Source of the DNA: Christensenella sp. UBA4247
GTDB lineage: Bacteria > Bacillota > Clostridia > Christensenellales > CAG-1252
Direction: 5' to 3'
Length of the DNA stretch: 15,903 nt
Assembly: GCA_002395405.1 (NCBI GenBank)
Contig: DGWX01000051.1
Coordinates: 1-15,903, forward strand
The position numbers were made by a program, and so were the translations under genes. Under the pieces are notes generated by a model. It was not told the origin of the DNA, did not search any database, and saw only the letters and a program-made list of their open reading frames with translations. Shown here piece by piece: positions 1 to 5,801 of this stretch (positions are counted from its first letter, which is position 1; the number at the start of each line of letters is the position of its first letter).

Positions 1-439
1 CTCCGAATTCCTTTGTCAAACCCGAAGCAAAATCGGTTAATTCGCTTACGGATTCTTCTCCTCTCGGGATAACGAGGATCGGGCAAACTTTTAAGATCTC
101 TTTCGGCTCATGCCATAAGCGAAAGGAAAGCAAGCTGTCTCCGCCGATCACGAATTCGATCACACCGTATTTCTTTTTCAAAATCGGTAGCACCTCGGAA
201 GAGTACGCCTTTCCTTTTAGGAAAAGTTCCGTTTCGTCTATCAGTACGGGCAATTCCGAAAACGCCTTTTCGATCATTTCTTTTCTGGCGGAAAACGGTG
301 ACAGCGCCTTTTTATGAGGAGAATTTCCGGAAGGAAGCAATACTACTTTTTCCGCTTCATTTTTTTCGATCAATTCACGAGCGATCTTAACGTGTTCGGC
401 GTGCGGAGGATCAAAGGCTCCGCCGAAAATTGCAATCAT
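1..439 (-). CDS. nadD: Nicotinate-nucleotide adenylyltransferase, 5' part (runs off window)
   Basis: NadD transfers AMP from ATP to nicotinate mononucleotide, giving deamido-NAD, in the cytoplasm. The window holds the first 146 residues; the C-terminal part, including the expected ISSTxIR-type motif, lies beyond base 1. What is seen: an N-terminal nucleotidyltransferase motif GGAFDPPH (residues 6-13), LPSGNSPHKK (about 43-52) matching the family's LPxxxPPHK, and FVIGGDSLLSF followed by LWHEPKEIL. The start ATG at 439 is the only one that places the motif at the usual N-terminal position. There is no Shine-Dalgarno sequence before it; a good promoter sits so close that the mRNA may be leaderless. 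Oddities: the usual GGTFDP reads GGAFDP, and the HxGH signature reads HAEH, with Glu for the Gly. In related genomes nadD often lies in the same operon as obgE-yhbY; here a plus-strand gene separates them. The assignment is firm. Confidence 0.93.
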   Translation of the reverse strand, partial: MIAIFGGAFDPPHAEHVKIARELIEKNEAEKVVLLPSGNSPHKKALSPFSARKEMIEKAFSELPVLIDETELFLKGKAYSSEVLPILKKKYGVIEFVIGGDSLLSFRLWHEPKEILKVCPILVIPRGEESVSELTDFASGLTKEFG

Positions 440-445
440 AAATTT

Positions 446-475
446 ATTATACAGTATTTTACTCGCAAAATACAA
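446..475 (-). promoter_or_regulatory. nadD promoter, leaderless geometry, with dyad in the spacer
   Basis: Read on the minus strand, TTGTAT (475-470) and TATAAT (451-446) are separated by 18 bases. Exactly six bases lie between the -10 box and the A of the nadD ATG at 439, so transcription would be expected to start at or within a base or two of the start codon. A perfect inverted repeat, GTATTTT-ACTCGC-AAAATAC (454-473), covers the spacer and would be well placed as a repressor site. The identity of any regulator is not deducible here. Confidence 0.5.
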
Positions 476-479
476 TCAA

Positions 480-505
480 CCAAAGGCTTAAAATATGACC
501 TTTGG
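480..505. promoter_or_regulatory. Inverted repeat in divergent nadD / membrane-gene region
   Basis: CCAAAGG (480-486) and CCTTTGG (499-505) form a perfect 7-bp dyad with a 12-base centre. It lies just upstream of the nadD -35 box and just before the plus-strand membrane gene. A shorter dyad, TGACC-TTT-GGTCA, overlaps its right arm (497-508 region). It could be an operator for one or both divergent genes, or a small leader hairpin of the plus-strand gene. No regulator family is recognised. Confidence 0.3.
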
Positions 506-519
506 TCAAAAATCCCCAT

Positions 520-1290
520 ATGGGAAAGGCTTTGGATAAAATCATATTAACAGCTTTTGCGTCTCTCATTCTCTTCCTTTTATTTTTAAGATGGACGAAC
601 TCTTTGGTTTTCGGAACGATCGCCTCTCTTTTAACGATCGGAATTCTGTTCATCGCTCTCAATATGAGAAAACCGCGCAAACCGAAAGACAGAATGAAAA
701 AACGCGATTTTATTCGCTACGTTCTCTTAAACGGAAACGGAACGTTGAAAACCCTCGTTGAATACGCACTTCGATCGACCGATTCGATTCGCGATCAAGA
801 TGGAAATACCATCCTCGAAAGAAACGGAAAAAGAATCGTGATCTATTATGCCTATAAGTTCGGTTCGCTATCGGAAGAAGACGTTGCCAAAAGTTATCGT
901 ATCGCGAAAATGTCCGAGGCTGACGAAATTTACGCGCTGACCAATCATACCGAAAGAAAAGCGCTTGCCGTCAGCGCGTATATACCGCAAAAGTTCGTTA
1001 TAATAAACGCTACGCAGCTTTATAAATTTTTACTCAAAAGAAATCTGATCCCGAAAAAAGAAAACGAAACGAAGGAAAAAAAGAGGATCAAAACCATTCT
1101 TGCATCGGCAATCGGCCCGTCTCATGCGAGATACTTTATCTTTGCGGGGATCGCCACCGCTTTTATCGCCCTCTTTACCCCCTTCGTTCGCTATTATATC
1201 GTTTTCTCCATTATCAATTTGATTCTTGCCTGTCTTTCGATTTTTCAAGGTGAAAAAGGCGTCGGCAAAGACGACGTGTTTGACGCTTGA
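520..1290 (+). CDS. Four-helix membrane protein of unknown function with an internal soluble domain
   Basis: Not recognised as a named family. From ATG 520 the protein has 256 residues. Seen in order: two hydrophobic helices at about residues 5-46, a positively charged stretch rich in Lys/Arg (RKPRKPKDRMKKR), a soluble domain of about 120 residues, then two more hydrophobic helices near the C-terminus (around AGIATAFIALF and FSIINLILACLSIF). The middle segment, with KRIVIYYAYKFGS, SEADEIYALTNHTERKA and FVIINATQLYKFLL, is reminiscent of the order of strands in Mrr-type restriction-endonuclease-like domains, but the catalytic D...QxK pattern is not evident; this is a weak inference. The frame is open from a TTG at 502, and a stop at 496 limits it; neither start has a good ribosome binding site, and ATG 520 was preferred. 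It ends directly against the yhbY stop codon on the other strand. The long frame, clear helix pattern and lack of a competing gene make it real. Confidence 0.8.
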   Translation: MGKALDKIILTAFASLILFLLFLRWTNSLVFGTIASLLTIGILFIALNMRKPRKPKDRMKKRDFIRYVLLNGNGTLKTLVEYALRSTDSIRDQDGNTILERNGKRIVIYYAYKFGSLSEEDVAKSYRIAKMSEADEIYALTNHTERKALAVSAYIPQKFVIINATQLYKFLLKRNLIPKKENETKEKKRIKTILASAIGPSHARYFIFAGIATAFIALFTPFVRYYIVFSIINLILACLSIFQGEKGVGKDDVFDA

Positions 1291-1587
1291 TCAGTCTTCA
1301 AGAAGGAGATGGCGGATCCCGTCTTTATGGGAAACTCGATAAAGAACGATCTTATTCCCGATCGCCTGAACGGGTTCCGACCCCGTTTTTTCCGCAGCTT
1401 CCGCAATAACGCCTTTCGCCGTTTGATCGGCGGAACGAAGAACGGAGATCTTAACGAGCTCGTGATCTTCGAGAGATTGGTTGATTTGTTCGATCACGCT
1501 ATCCGTCAGTCCGTTTTTCCCGATCTGAACGGTAGCGGGCGTCGTCATAGCAAGAGATATAAGTTTGCTTCTCGTTTTACTGTTCAT
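1291..1587 (-). CDS. yhbY: YhbY/CRM-domain RNA-binding protein (ribosome assembly)
   Basis: A 98-residue single-domain CRM protein, the usual size for YhbY. The family binds pre-50S particles and is linked to large-subunit maturation. Seen in the sequence: an N-terminal helix with KLISLA, the strand PATVQIGKNGLTDSVIEQI (residues 18-36) that carries the family's GKxGLT-like loop, ELVKISVL in the middle, and GNKIVLYR (about 77-84) as the last strand. The ATG at 1587 has GGGAG about eight bases upstream, inside the last codons of obgE, and only four bases separate the two genes, so YhbY is almost certainly co-translated with ObgE, itself a 50S assembly GTPase. The stop at 1291-1293 abuts the stop of the opposing membrane gene without any gap or terminator. 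Confidence 0.93.
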   Translation of the reverse strand: MNSKTRSKLISLAMTTPATVQIGKNGLTDSVIEQINQSLEDHELVKISVLRSADQTAKGVIAEAAEKTGSEPVQAIGNKIVLYRVSHKDGIRHLLLED

Positions 1588-1591
1588 TTTT

Positions 1592-2851
1592 TTACTCCCA
1601 TAATTCGAATTCGACGTCGCCCACGACGATCGTGTCTCCGTCTTTCGCGCCCATTTCTTTTAAGCGCGCGATCACACCTTTTTCTTTTAAAATATTTTGA
1701 AAATAGCGGTTGCTTTCGGTATCGCTGAGGACGATCTTTCTGATCAGCATCTCAACGAGTCCGCCCGTTACCTCGAAACTGCCGTCTTGTTTCTTTTCCA
1801 CCTTAAATTCGTTCGGGTCGCTTTCCGGATACTCGAAGGGAACAAACTCCATCGGCGCTCTTTCGGGCAAACCTTCCATATGGGAAAAGATCTCCTTAAC
1901 GAGCGTTTCGATATTATCATACGATGCGGCGGATATCAAGATCGGTTTGATCCCTGTCTTTTCTTCAAATTCTTTTACCTTATCCTTTTCAAAAAGGAGA
2001 TCGGATTTATTCGCCACGCATATTTCGGGAAGAGAAGCCAATTTCTCGTTATATTGGCGGAGTTCTTCGCGAATCGATCTGTAATCACTTGCGGGATCTC
2101 TCCCCTCGATCCCCGAAATATCCACAACGTGAACAAGAAGACGAACGCGTTCTACGTGACGTAAAAAGGTATGACCGAGACCGAGTCCTTCCGCGGCGCC
2201 CTCGATAAGACCGGGGATATCCGCGATAACGTAACTTTTATCATACGCTTTGATCACTCCGAGATTGGGAGACAGCGTCGTAAAATGATAATTGGCGATT
2301 TTCGGTCGAGCGTTCGTCAAAACGGAAAGGAGCGTGGATTTTCCGACGTTCGGAAATCCGATCAATCCGATATCCGCAATGGTTTTGAGCTCCAAAGTCA
2401 AGTTACGCTCTTTCGTTACTTCTCCGAGTTCGGCAAAATTCGGCGTACGGCGCGTGGGGGTCGCGAAGCGTGCGTTTCCTCTTCCGCCCTTTCCGCCTTT
2501 CAAAATCACTTTTCTTTCGCCGTCGGCGAACATATCCGCTATAATGCCGCCCGTTTCTTTGTCTTTGATGATGGTTCCCGTGGGGACTTTGACCAAGATA
2601 TCCTTGCCGTTTTTCCCGAAGCAGTTTCCGCCTTCGCCGGGTGCGCCGTTCTCCGCGCGGAAATGTTTTTTAAACTTAAAATCGATCAGACTCGTAAGAG
2701 AAGAGTCCGCTTCGAAGATAACGGAACCGCCCTTCCCGCCGTCGCCTCCGTCCGGTCCGCCGCACATAACGTATTTTTCGCGATGGAAGCTGACTTTTCC
2801 GTCGCCTCCGTTTCCCGCTTTTGCATAAATGTTTACAACGTCTAAAAACAT
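1592..2851 (-). CDS. obgE: Obg family GTPase
   Basis: An essential GTPase of 50S ribosome assembly and stress signalling, 419 residues. Three Obg domains are visible. First, the glycine-rich Obg fold at residues 1-158 (KAGNGGDGKVSF, GGPDGGDGGKGGSV). Second, the G domain at about 159-330 with G1 GFPNVGKS (165-172), switch-II DIPGLIEGA (211-219), G4 NKSD (281-284) and G5 SAA (307-309). Third, the C-terminal OCT domain at about 350-419, ending VGDVEFELWE. The start ATG 2851 gives the standard N-terminus (MFLDVV...); an in-frame extension to 2926 would run into nth and shows no homology. No strong Shine-Dalgarno precedes the start, only AAAAGG at about 14 bases, so it may depend on coupling to nth, whose stop is 28 bases upstream. 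It is the middle gene of nth-obgE-yhbY. Confidence 0.97.
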   Translation of the reverse strand: MFLDVVNIYAKAGNGGDGKVSFHREKYVMCGGPDGGDGGKGGSVIFEADSSLTSLIDFKFKKHFRAENGAPGEGGNCFGKNGKDILVKVPTGTIIKDKETGGIIADMFADGERKVILKGGKGGRGNARFATPTRRTPNFAELGEVTKERNLTLELKTIADIGLIGFPNVGKSTLLSVLTNARPKIANYHFTTLSPNLGVIKAYDKSYVIADIPGLIEGAAEGLGLGHTFLRHVERVRLLVHVVDISGIEGRDPASDYRSIREELRQYNEKLASLPEICVANKSDLLFEKDKVKEFEEKTGIKPILISAASYDNIETLVKEIFSHMEGLPERAPMEFVPFEYPESDPNEFKVEKKQDGSFEVTGGLVEMLIRKIVLSDTESNRYFQNILKEKGVIARLKEMGAKDGDTIVVGDVEFELWE

Positions 2852-2879
2852 ACTCTTATTATTCGCCTTTTGAATCGAT

Positions 2880-3548
2880 TTATTTTTGTGTTTTGATCCC
2901 CTTTCCCTTTTCCGCGCAAGTCGCAAAATGGTTTTCTCGGAAATACAGACAGACTTCCGTCAAATTGCAGCGATCGCAGGAAGGCGACTGCGCGCGGCAA
3001 ACGTATCTACCGTGATGGATCAGTAAATGGTGCAGATGCGACCACGCTTTTTCGGGGAAAGCGGCGCAAAGATCCTTCTCCACTTCGAGGGGATCTTTCC
3101 CTTTGGAAAGGCCGAGGCGGTGACTCAATCGAAAAACGTGCGTATCCACAGCGATCGCGTTCCCTTTGAACGCAACGGCATATACGACGTTTGCCGTTTT
3201 TCTTCCTACGCCCGGCAACGTCATCAATTCTTCCCTCGAAGAAGGAACTTCCCCTCCGAAACGATCGAGGATCGCTCGCGACGCACCGATAATATTTCTC
3301 GCCTTATCATGATAAAAGCCGCAACTCTTAATTTCTTTTTCCAGTGCTTCTTGCGGAAGCGCCGCAATTTGAGAAGGCGTATTATATTTTTTGAACAGTT
3401 CCGCCGTTACGAGGTTTACCCGCTTGTCCGTACATTGAGCGGAAAGAATAACCGCCACGAGCAATTCGTAAGGCGACCGATAATCCAGCTCGCATTCCGC
3501 ATTCGGGTGCATCTCGTTCAACGATTCGATAAGCATTTCGGCGTTCAT
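2880..3548 (-). CDS. nth: Endonuclease III (base-excision DNA glycosylase/AP lyase)
   Basis: Removes oxidised pyrimidines and cleaves the resulting abasic site. The protein has 222 residues, near the family's usual 210-220. Visible: helix-hairpin-helix LPGVGRKTAN (residues 111-120) with catalytic Lys117, the aspartate in AVDTHVFR (Asp135), LLIHHGRYVC, and a [4Fe-4S] loop with Cys184-x6-Cys191-x2-Cys194-x5-Cys200, exactly the canonical spacing. The start at 3548 matches the family N-terminus. An in-frame extension to 3827 was rejected because it overlaps the DUF3343 gene and has no homology. No ribosome binding site precedes the ATG; instead an extended -10 promoter ends six bases before it. 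Nth heads the operon nth-obgE-yhbY. Confidence 0.96.
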   Translation of the reverse strand: MNAEMLIESLNEMHPNAECELDYRSPYELLVAVILSAQCTDKRVNLVTAELFKKYNTPSQIAALPQEALEKEIKSCGFYHDKARNIIGASRAILDRFGGEVPSSREELMTLPGVGRKTANVVYAVAFKGNAIAVDTHVFRLSHRLGLSKGKDPLEVEKDLCAAFPEKAWSHLHHLLIHHGRYVCRAQSPSCDRCNLTEVCLYFRENHFATCAEKGKGIKTQK

Positions 3549-3554
3549 AGCTAA

Positions 3555-3583
3555 AATATAACATAAATCGAAAGGTTTCTCAA
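3555..3583 (-). promoter_or_regulatory. nth operon promoter, leaderless geometry
   Basis: On the minus strand TTGAGA (3583-3578), a 17-base spacer and TATATT (3560-3555), with a TG one base before the -10 box (extended -10). Six bases separate the -10 box from the A of the nth ATG at 3548, the same spacing as for nadD. Transcription would start at or next to the start codon, consistent with the absence of a Shine-Dalgarno sequence. Confidence 0.65.
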
Positions 3584-3640
3584 CGATTTTGGTAAAATTA
3601 AAGGAAAGGAAGTCCGTATCATTGGGTCCTCTCCTCTTAA

Positions 3641-3681
3641 AATGCAATAAGATCCCGCAGATGGCAGTTCTCTGCGGGATC
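3641..3681 (-). terminator. Terminator of the DUF3343 gene
   Basis: A perfect 11-bp stem, GATCCCGCAGA (3651-3661) with TCTGCGGGATC (3671-3681), and a 9-base loop. On the minus strand it starts a few bases after the DUF3343 stop codon and is followed by the T-rich run TTATTGCATTTT. It would separate this gene from the nth promoter downstream. Confidence 0.75.
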
Positions 3682-3684
3682 GGA

Positions 3685-3906
3685 TCATACTTCGTAAAAT
3701 CCTTTGAAGGTAAAATAATCCTCTCCGGATAAGACCCTTTGCGCCAAAGGCAAACGATTTCTTTCGAACTTAACGGAAAGTCCGCAACTCGATCCGATCG
3801 AAGGCGGCGTATTGACTGCCGCAACACGCGCGCCGTTTCTCATCATAGCAGTACCGAATGCCATCGCTTCCTTTCTTGACTTGAAAACCGCAATAACGTA
3901 ATTCAT
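3685..3906 (-). CDS. DUF3343 protein (putative sulfur/selenium carrier-like)
   Basis: A 73-residue protein of the DUF3343 family. Visible: MNYVIAVFKSRKEAMAF at the N-terminus, a predicted beta-strand and helix, then VAAVNTPPSIGSSCGLSVKF (about residues 34-53) with the family's invariant Cys in SSCGLS. Family knowledge: these small proteins are annotated as putative Se/S carrier-like and are commonly encoded beside a cysteine desulfurase of the type found here at 3993. The pairing suggests it accepts persulfide or selenium from that enzyme; this is an inference. The start ATG 3906 has AAAGGAG six bases upstream; the longer frame to 3939 lacks support. It is transcribed divergently from the desulfurase and is closed by its own hairpin terminator. 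Confidence 0.9.
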   Translation of the reverse strand: MNYVIAVFKSRKEAMAFGTAMMRNGARVAAVNTPPSIGSSCGLSVKFERNRLPLAQRVLSGEDYFTFKGFYEV

Positions 3907-3940
3907 ATTTTTCTCCTTTGTTCCGATATGTAATCGCACT

Positions 3941-3969
3941 TCGACAAACGGTTTTCAATATAATATATT
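3941..3969 (+). promoter_or_regulatory. Promoter of the cysteine desulfurase gene
   Basis: TCGACA (3941-3946), a 17-base spacer and TATATT (3964-3969), each one mismatch from consensus. The expected start near 3976 leaves a short leader that contains the AAGAGGAG ribosome binding site before ATG 3993. An overlapping TATAAT at 3959-3964 lacks a good -35 partner. A matching minus-strand promoter for DUF3343 could not be identified with confidence. Confidence 0.5.
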
Positions 3970-3992
3970 AGTTTTAAGAGGAGAATTGTTCA

Positions 3993-5132
3993 ATGATCTA
4001 TTTTGATAACGCCGCAACGTCCCGATTTAAACCGAAAAGCGCTATAAGAGCGGCTATGCGAAATTTGAAGTGCAGCGCGAATCCCGGGAGAAGCAGTCAT
4101 GAAGACGCGATCCAAGCGGCTATGACGGTACACGAAACCAGAGAAGTTCTTTGCGATTTTATAGGAGCGAGTCACCACACGATCGCGTTTACGAAAAACT
4201 GTACGGAAGCTTTGAATCTCGGAATACTCGGTACCGCAAAACTCGGAGGTCACGTCGTTACGACGGCGTTCGAACACAATTCCGTTCTTCGTCCGCTCTA
4301 TATGCTGAAAAGAGAAGGCTTGATCTCGCTTAGCGTCGTTCAGCCGACGAAAGAACTTACTCTGGACTTAAATGCGCTTGAAAAAGCGATAAACGAAAAA
4401 ACTTATTTGATCGCCGTTACGGGAATGAGCAACGTAACGGGATATGCCCCTCCCCTACGCAAAATCGGGGAGATCGCCGCGAAACACGGCGTCCTCCTTC
4501 TCGTGGACGGAGCGCAAGCGCTCGGGCATATTCCCCTCGGCGTCGATGAGATCGGGATCGATCTTCTTTGCGGAGCGGGACATAAAGGATTACACGGCGC
4601 GCCCGGAACGGGTTTTATCGCTTTTCACAAAAACGTGTTCGTAAATCCTTTGATCTACGGCGGAACGGGAACGGAAAGCGATAAACTCTACCAACCGAGT
4701 ATGCCCCCCGAGAGTTTGGAATCGGGAACGCTGAATACCCTCGGGATCGCTTCCCTTCTCGAAGGAACGCGCTGGACGAAAAAAAACGAACAAAAGATAC
4801 GGGAAAAAACCGAAAGGATCTCTTCTTTTTTACACGAAGAGCTTTCCCGAGAAAACGGCGTTGACCTTTATTCCGTAAAAGGAAGTCCGATCTGCGTTTT
4901 TGACGTCCGCTCCCAAGATAACGCCGCATTTACCGACGCGCTGGGCGCCGAATTCGGGATCGCCGTTCGATACGGTCTTCACTGCGCACCGCTCATTCAC
5001 AAAGCGATCGGAAGCGAAAAACGCGGTCTGATCCGCGCCAGCGTCGGATATAACAACACCTTAAAGGACGCGGAAGCGTTCGTTCGCGCCGTTCATACTT
5101 TGCTTAAAAGAAATCCTTCTTATTCGACTTGA
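3993..5132 (+). CDS. Cysteine desulfurase family protein (class V aminotransferase fold)
   Basis: A PLP enzyme expected to take sulfur from cysteine (or selenium from selenocysteine) as an enzyme-bound persulfide. It has 379 residues. Visible: MIYFDNAATS at the start, FTKNCTEALNL for cofactor phosphate binding, the stacking His95 in AFEHNSV, VDGAQALGH with Asp172, the PLP lysine Lys198 in GAGHKGLHGAPGTGF, the ESGTLN segment and the persulfide cysteine Cys331 in RYGLHCAPL. The RxGLHCAPL form belongs to the subgroup labelled simply cysteine desulfurase family protein, distinct from housekeeping IscS and NifS, and often found with DUF3343 as here. Start ATG 3993 has AGGAG nine bases upstream. 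No scaffold gene (iscU/sufU) or selD is next to it in the window. The exact acceptor is unknown. Confidence 0.92.
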   Translation: MIYFDNAATSRFKPKSAIRAAMRNLKCSANPGRSSHEDAIQAAMTVHETREVLCDFIGASHHTIAFTKNCTEALNLGILGTAKLGGHVVTTAFEHNSVLRPLYMLKREGLISLSVVQPTKELTLDLNALEKAINEKTYLIAVTGMSNVTGYAPPLRKIGEIAAKHGVLLLVDGAQALGHIPLGVDEIGIDLLCGAGHKGLHGAPGTGFIAFHKNVFVNPLIYGGTGTESDKLYQPSMPPESLESGTLNTLGIASLLEGTRWTKKNEQKIREKTERISSFLHEELSRENGVDLYSVKGSPICVFDVRSQDNAAFTDALGAEFGIAVRYGLHCAPLIHKAIGSEKRGLIRASVGYNNTLKDAEAFVRAVHTLLKRNPSYST

Positions 5133-5158
5133 TCCAACACGAAAAGATATTCTTATCC

Positions 5159-5200
5159 TTACCTCGACACGAGCTTTATCGTACTATAAAACCGAGGTGA
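5159..5200 (+). promoter_or_regulatory. Possible hairpin masking the ribosome binding site of the DivIVA-like gene
   Basis: TTACCTCG (5159-5166) can pair with CGAGGTGA (5193-5200) over eight positions with one G-T pair and a 26-base loop. The right arm is the ribosome binding site (GAGGTGA) of the gene starting at 5205. The left arm also has a competing small hairpin, CTCG-ACA-CGAG. A -10-like TATAAA at 5185-5190 lies in the loop, and if transcription starts there the hairpin would not exist in the mRNA. Confidence 0.25.
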
Positions 5201-5204
5201 GAAT

Positions 5205-5801
5205 ATGACGAGATTCAAAACCGCCATGCGCGGCTATGAAAAGAAACAAGTGGACGAATATATCCACAAAACAACCGAATTCGGCGAAAGTAAGATCCGT
5301 GAATTGGAAGATTGCGTGGAGCGACTGAAACAGGAAAACGATTATCTTTACGCAAAAAACGCCGAATATCGAAGAAACGAAGAGCGCGTTTCGGGTGCGA
5401 TCTTAAAAGCCATGGAAATCAAAGGGACGATGGAGAGAGAATTGCAAACGAAAATCGCCCTCGAAGAAGACCGATTGATCGCTTTTAAAAAGAAATGGAC
5501 GGCGTACGCGCGCGGTTTGAACAAAAGCAACGCAGACGCCGCCATAGAAGACGCAGAAGCATATATAAACGCGTTTCGAGAAAGTTTCATCAAACGCGCC
5601 AATCGGGACCTGAACGTTAAAAGCGCAGAAAAAGAAGAAGTTGCCGAAAACAGCTATTTGAAAGAGCAAGCGCGTCTTTCTTCCTTAAAAGGGAGCGTTT
5701 TTCCAAACGTATCGGACAAAGAAAAAATGAGCGCGGCATCCGTATTTAGAGAAACGGAAACCGCGCAAAATGAACGATACGGTGCGTTTATAGAAGATTA
5801 G
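5205..5801 (+). CDS. DivIVA-like coiled-coil protein
   Basis: A 198-residue hydrophilic protein. The N-terminus, RFKTAMRGYEKKQVDEYI (residues 3-20), matches the DivIVA lipid-binding domain, whose hallmark is FRGY followed by a VxxF/Y-[IL] helix; the phenylalanine of FRGY is Met here. The rest is strongly charged: a coiled-coil at about residues 25-105, then further helical segments to about 150 and a low-complexity tail. DivIVA and GpsB family proteins localise to curved membranes or the division site and recruit cell-wall or division factors; which branch this one belongs to cannot be told. A GAGGTGA ribosome binding site lies a few bases before ATG 5205. Its TAG stop overlaps the TAA stop of the convergent pncB by three bases, so there is no terminator between them. 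Confidence 0.82.
   Translation: MTRFKTAMRGYEKKQVDEYIHKTTEFGESKIRELEDCVERLKQENDYLYAKNAEYRRNEERVSGAILKAMEIKGTMERELQTKIALEEDRLIAFKKKWTAYARGLNKSNADAAIEDAEAYINAFRESFIKRANRDLNVKSAEKEEVAENSYLKEQARLSSLKGSVFPNVSDKEKMSAASVFRETETAQNERYGAFIED

Noticed and set aside
2171..2845. Plus-strand open frame of 224 codons opposite obgE
   Set aside because: Antisense shadow of a well-supported gene, with no start signal or recognisable domain; similar frames opposite pncB, nth and lgt were dropped for the same reason.
2852..2926. N-terminal extension of ObgE by 25 residues
   Set aside because: It overlaps the end of nth and the standard Obg N-terminus begins at the ATG at 2851.
3549..3827. N-terminal extension of Nth by 93 residues
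   Set aside because: It overlaps the DUF3343 gene and its terminator, and has no similarity to the family; the promoter also lies inside it.
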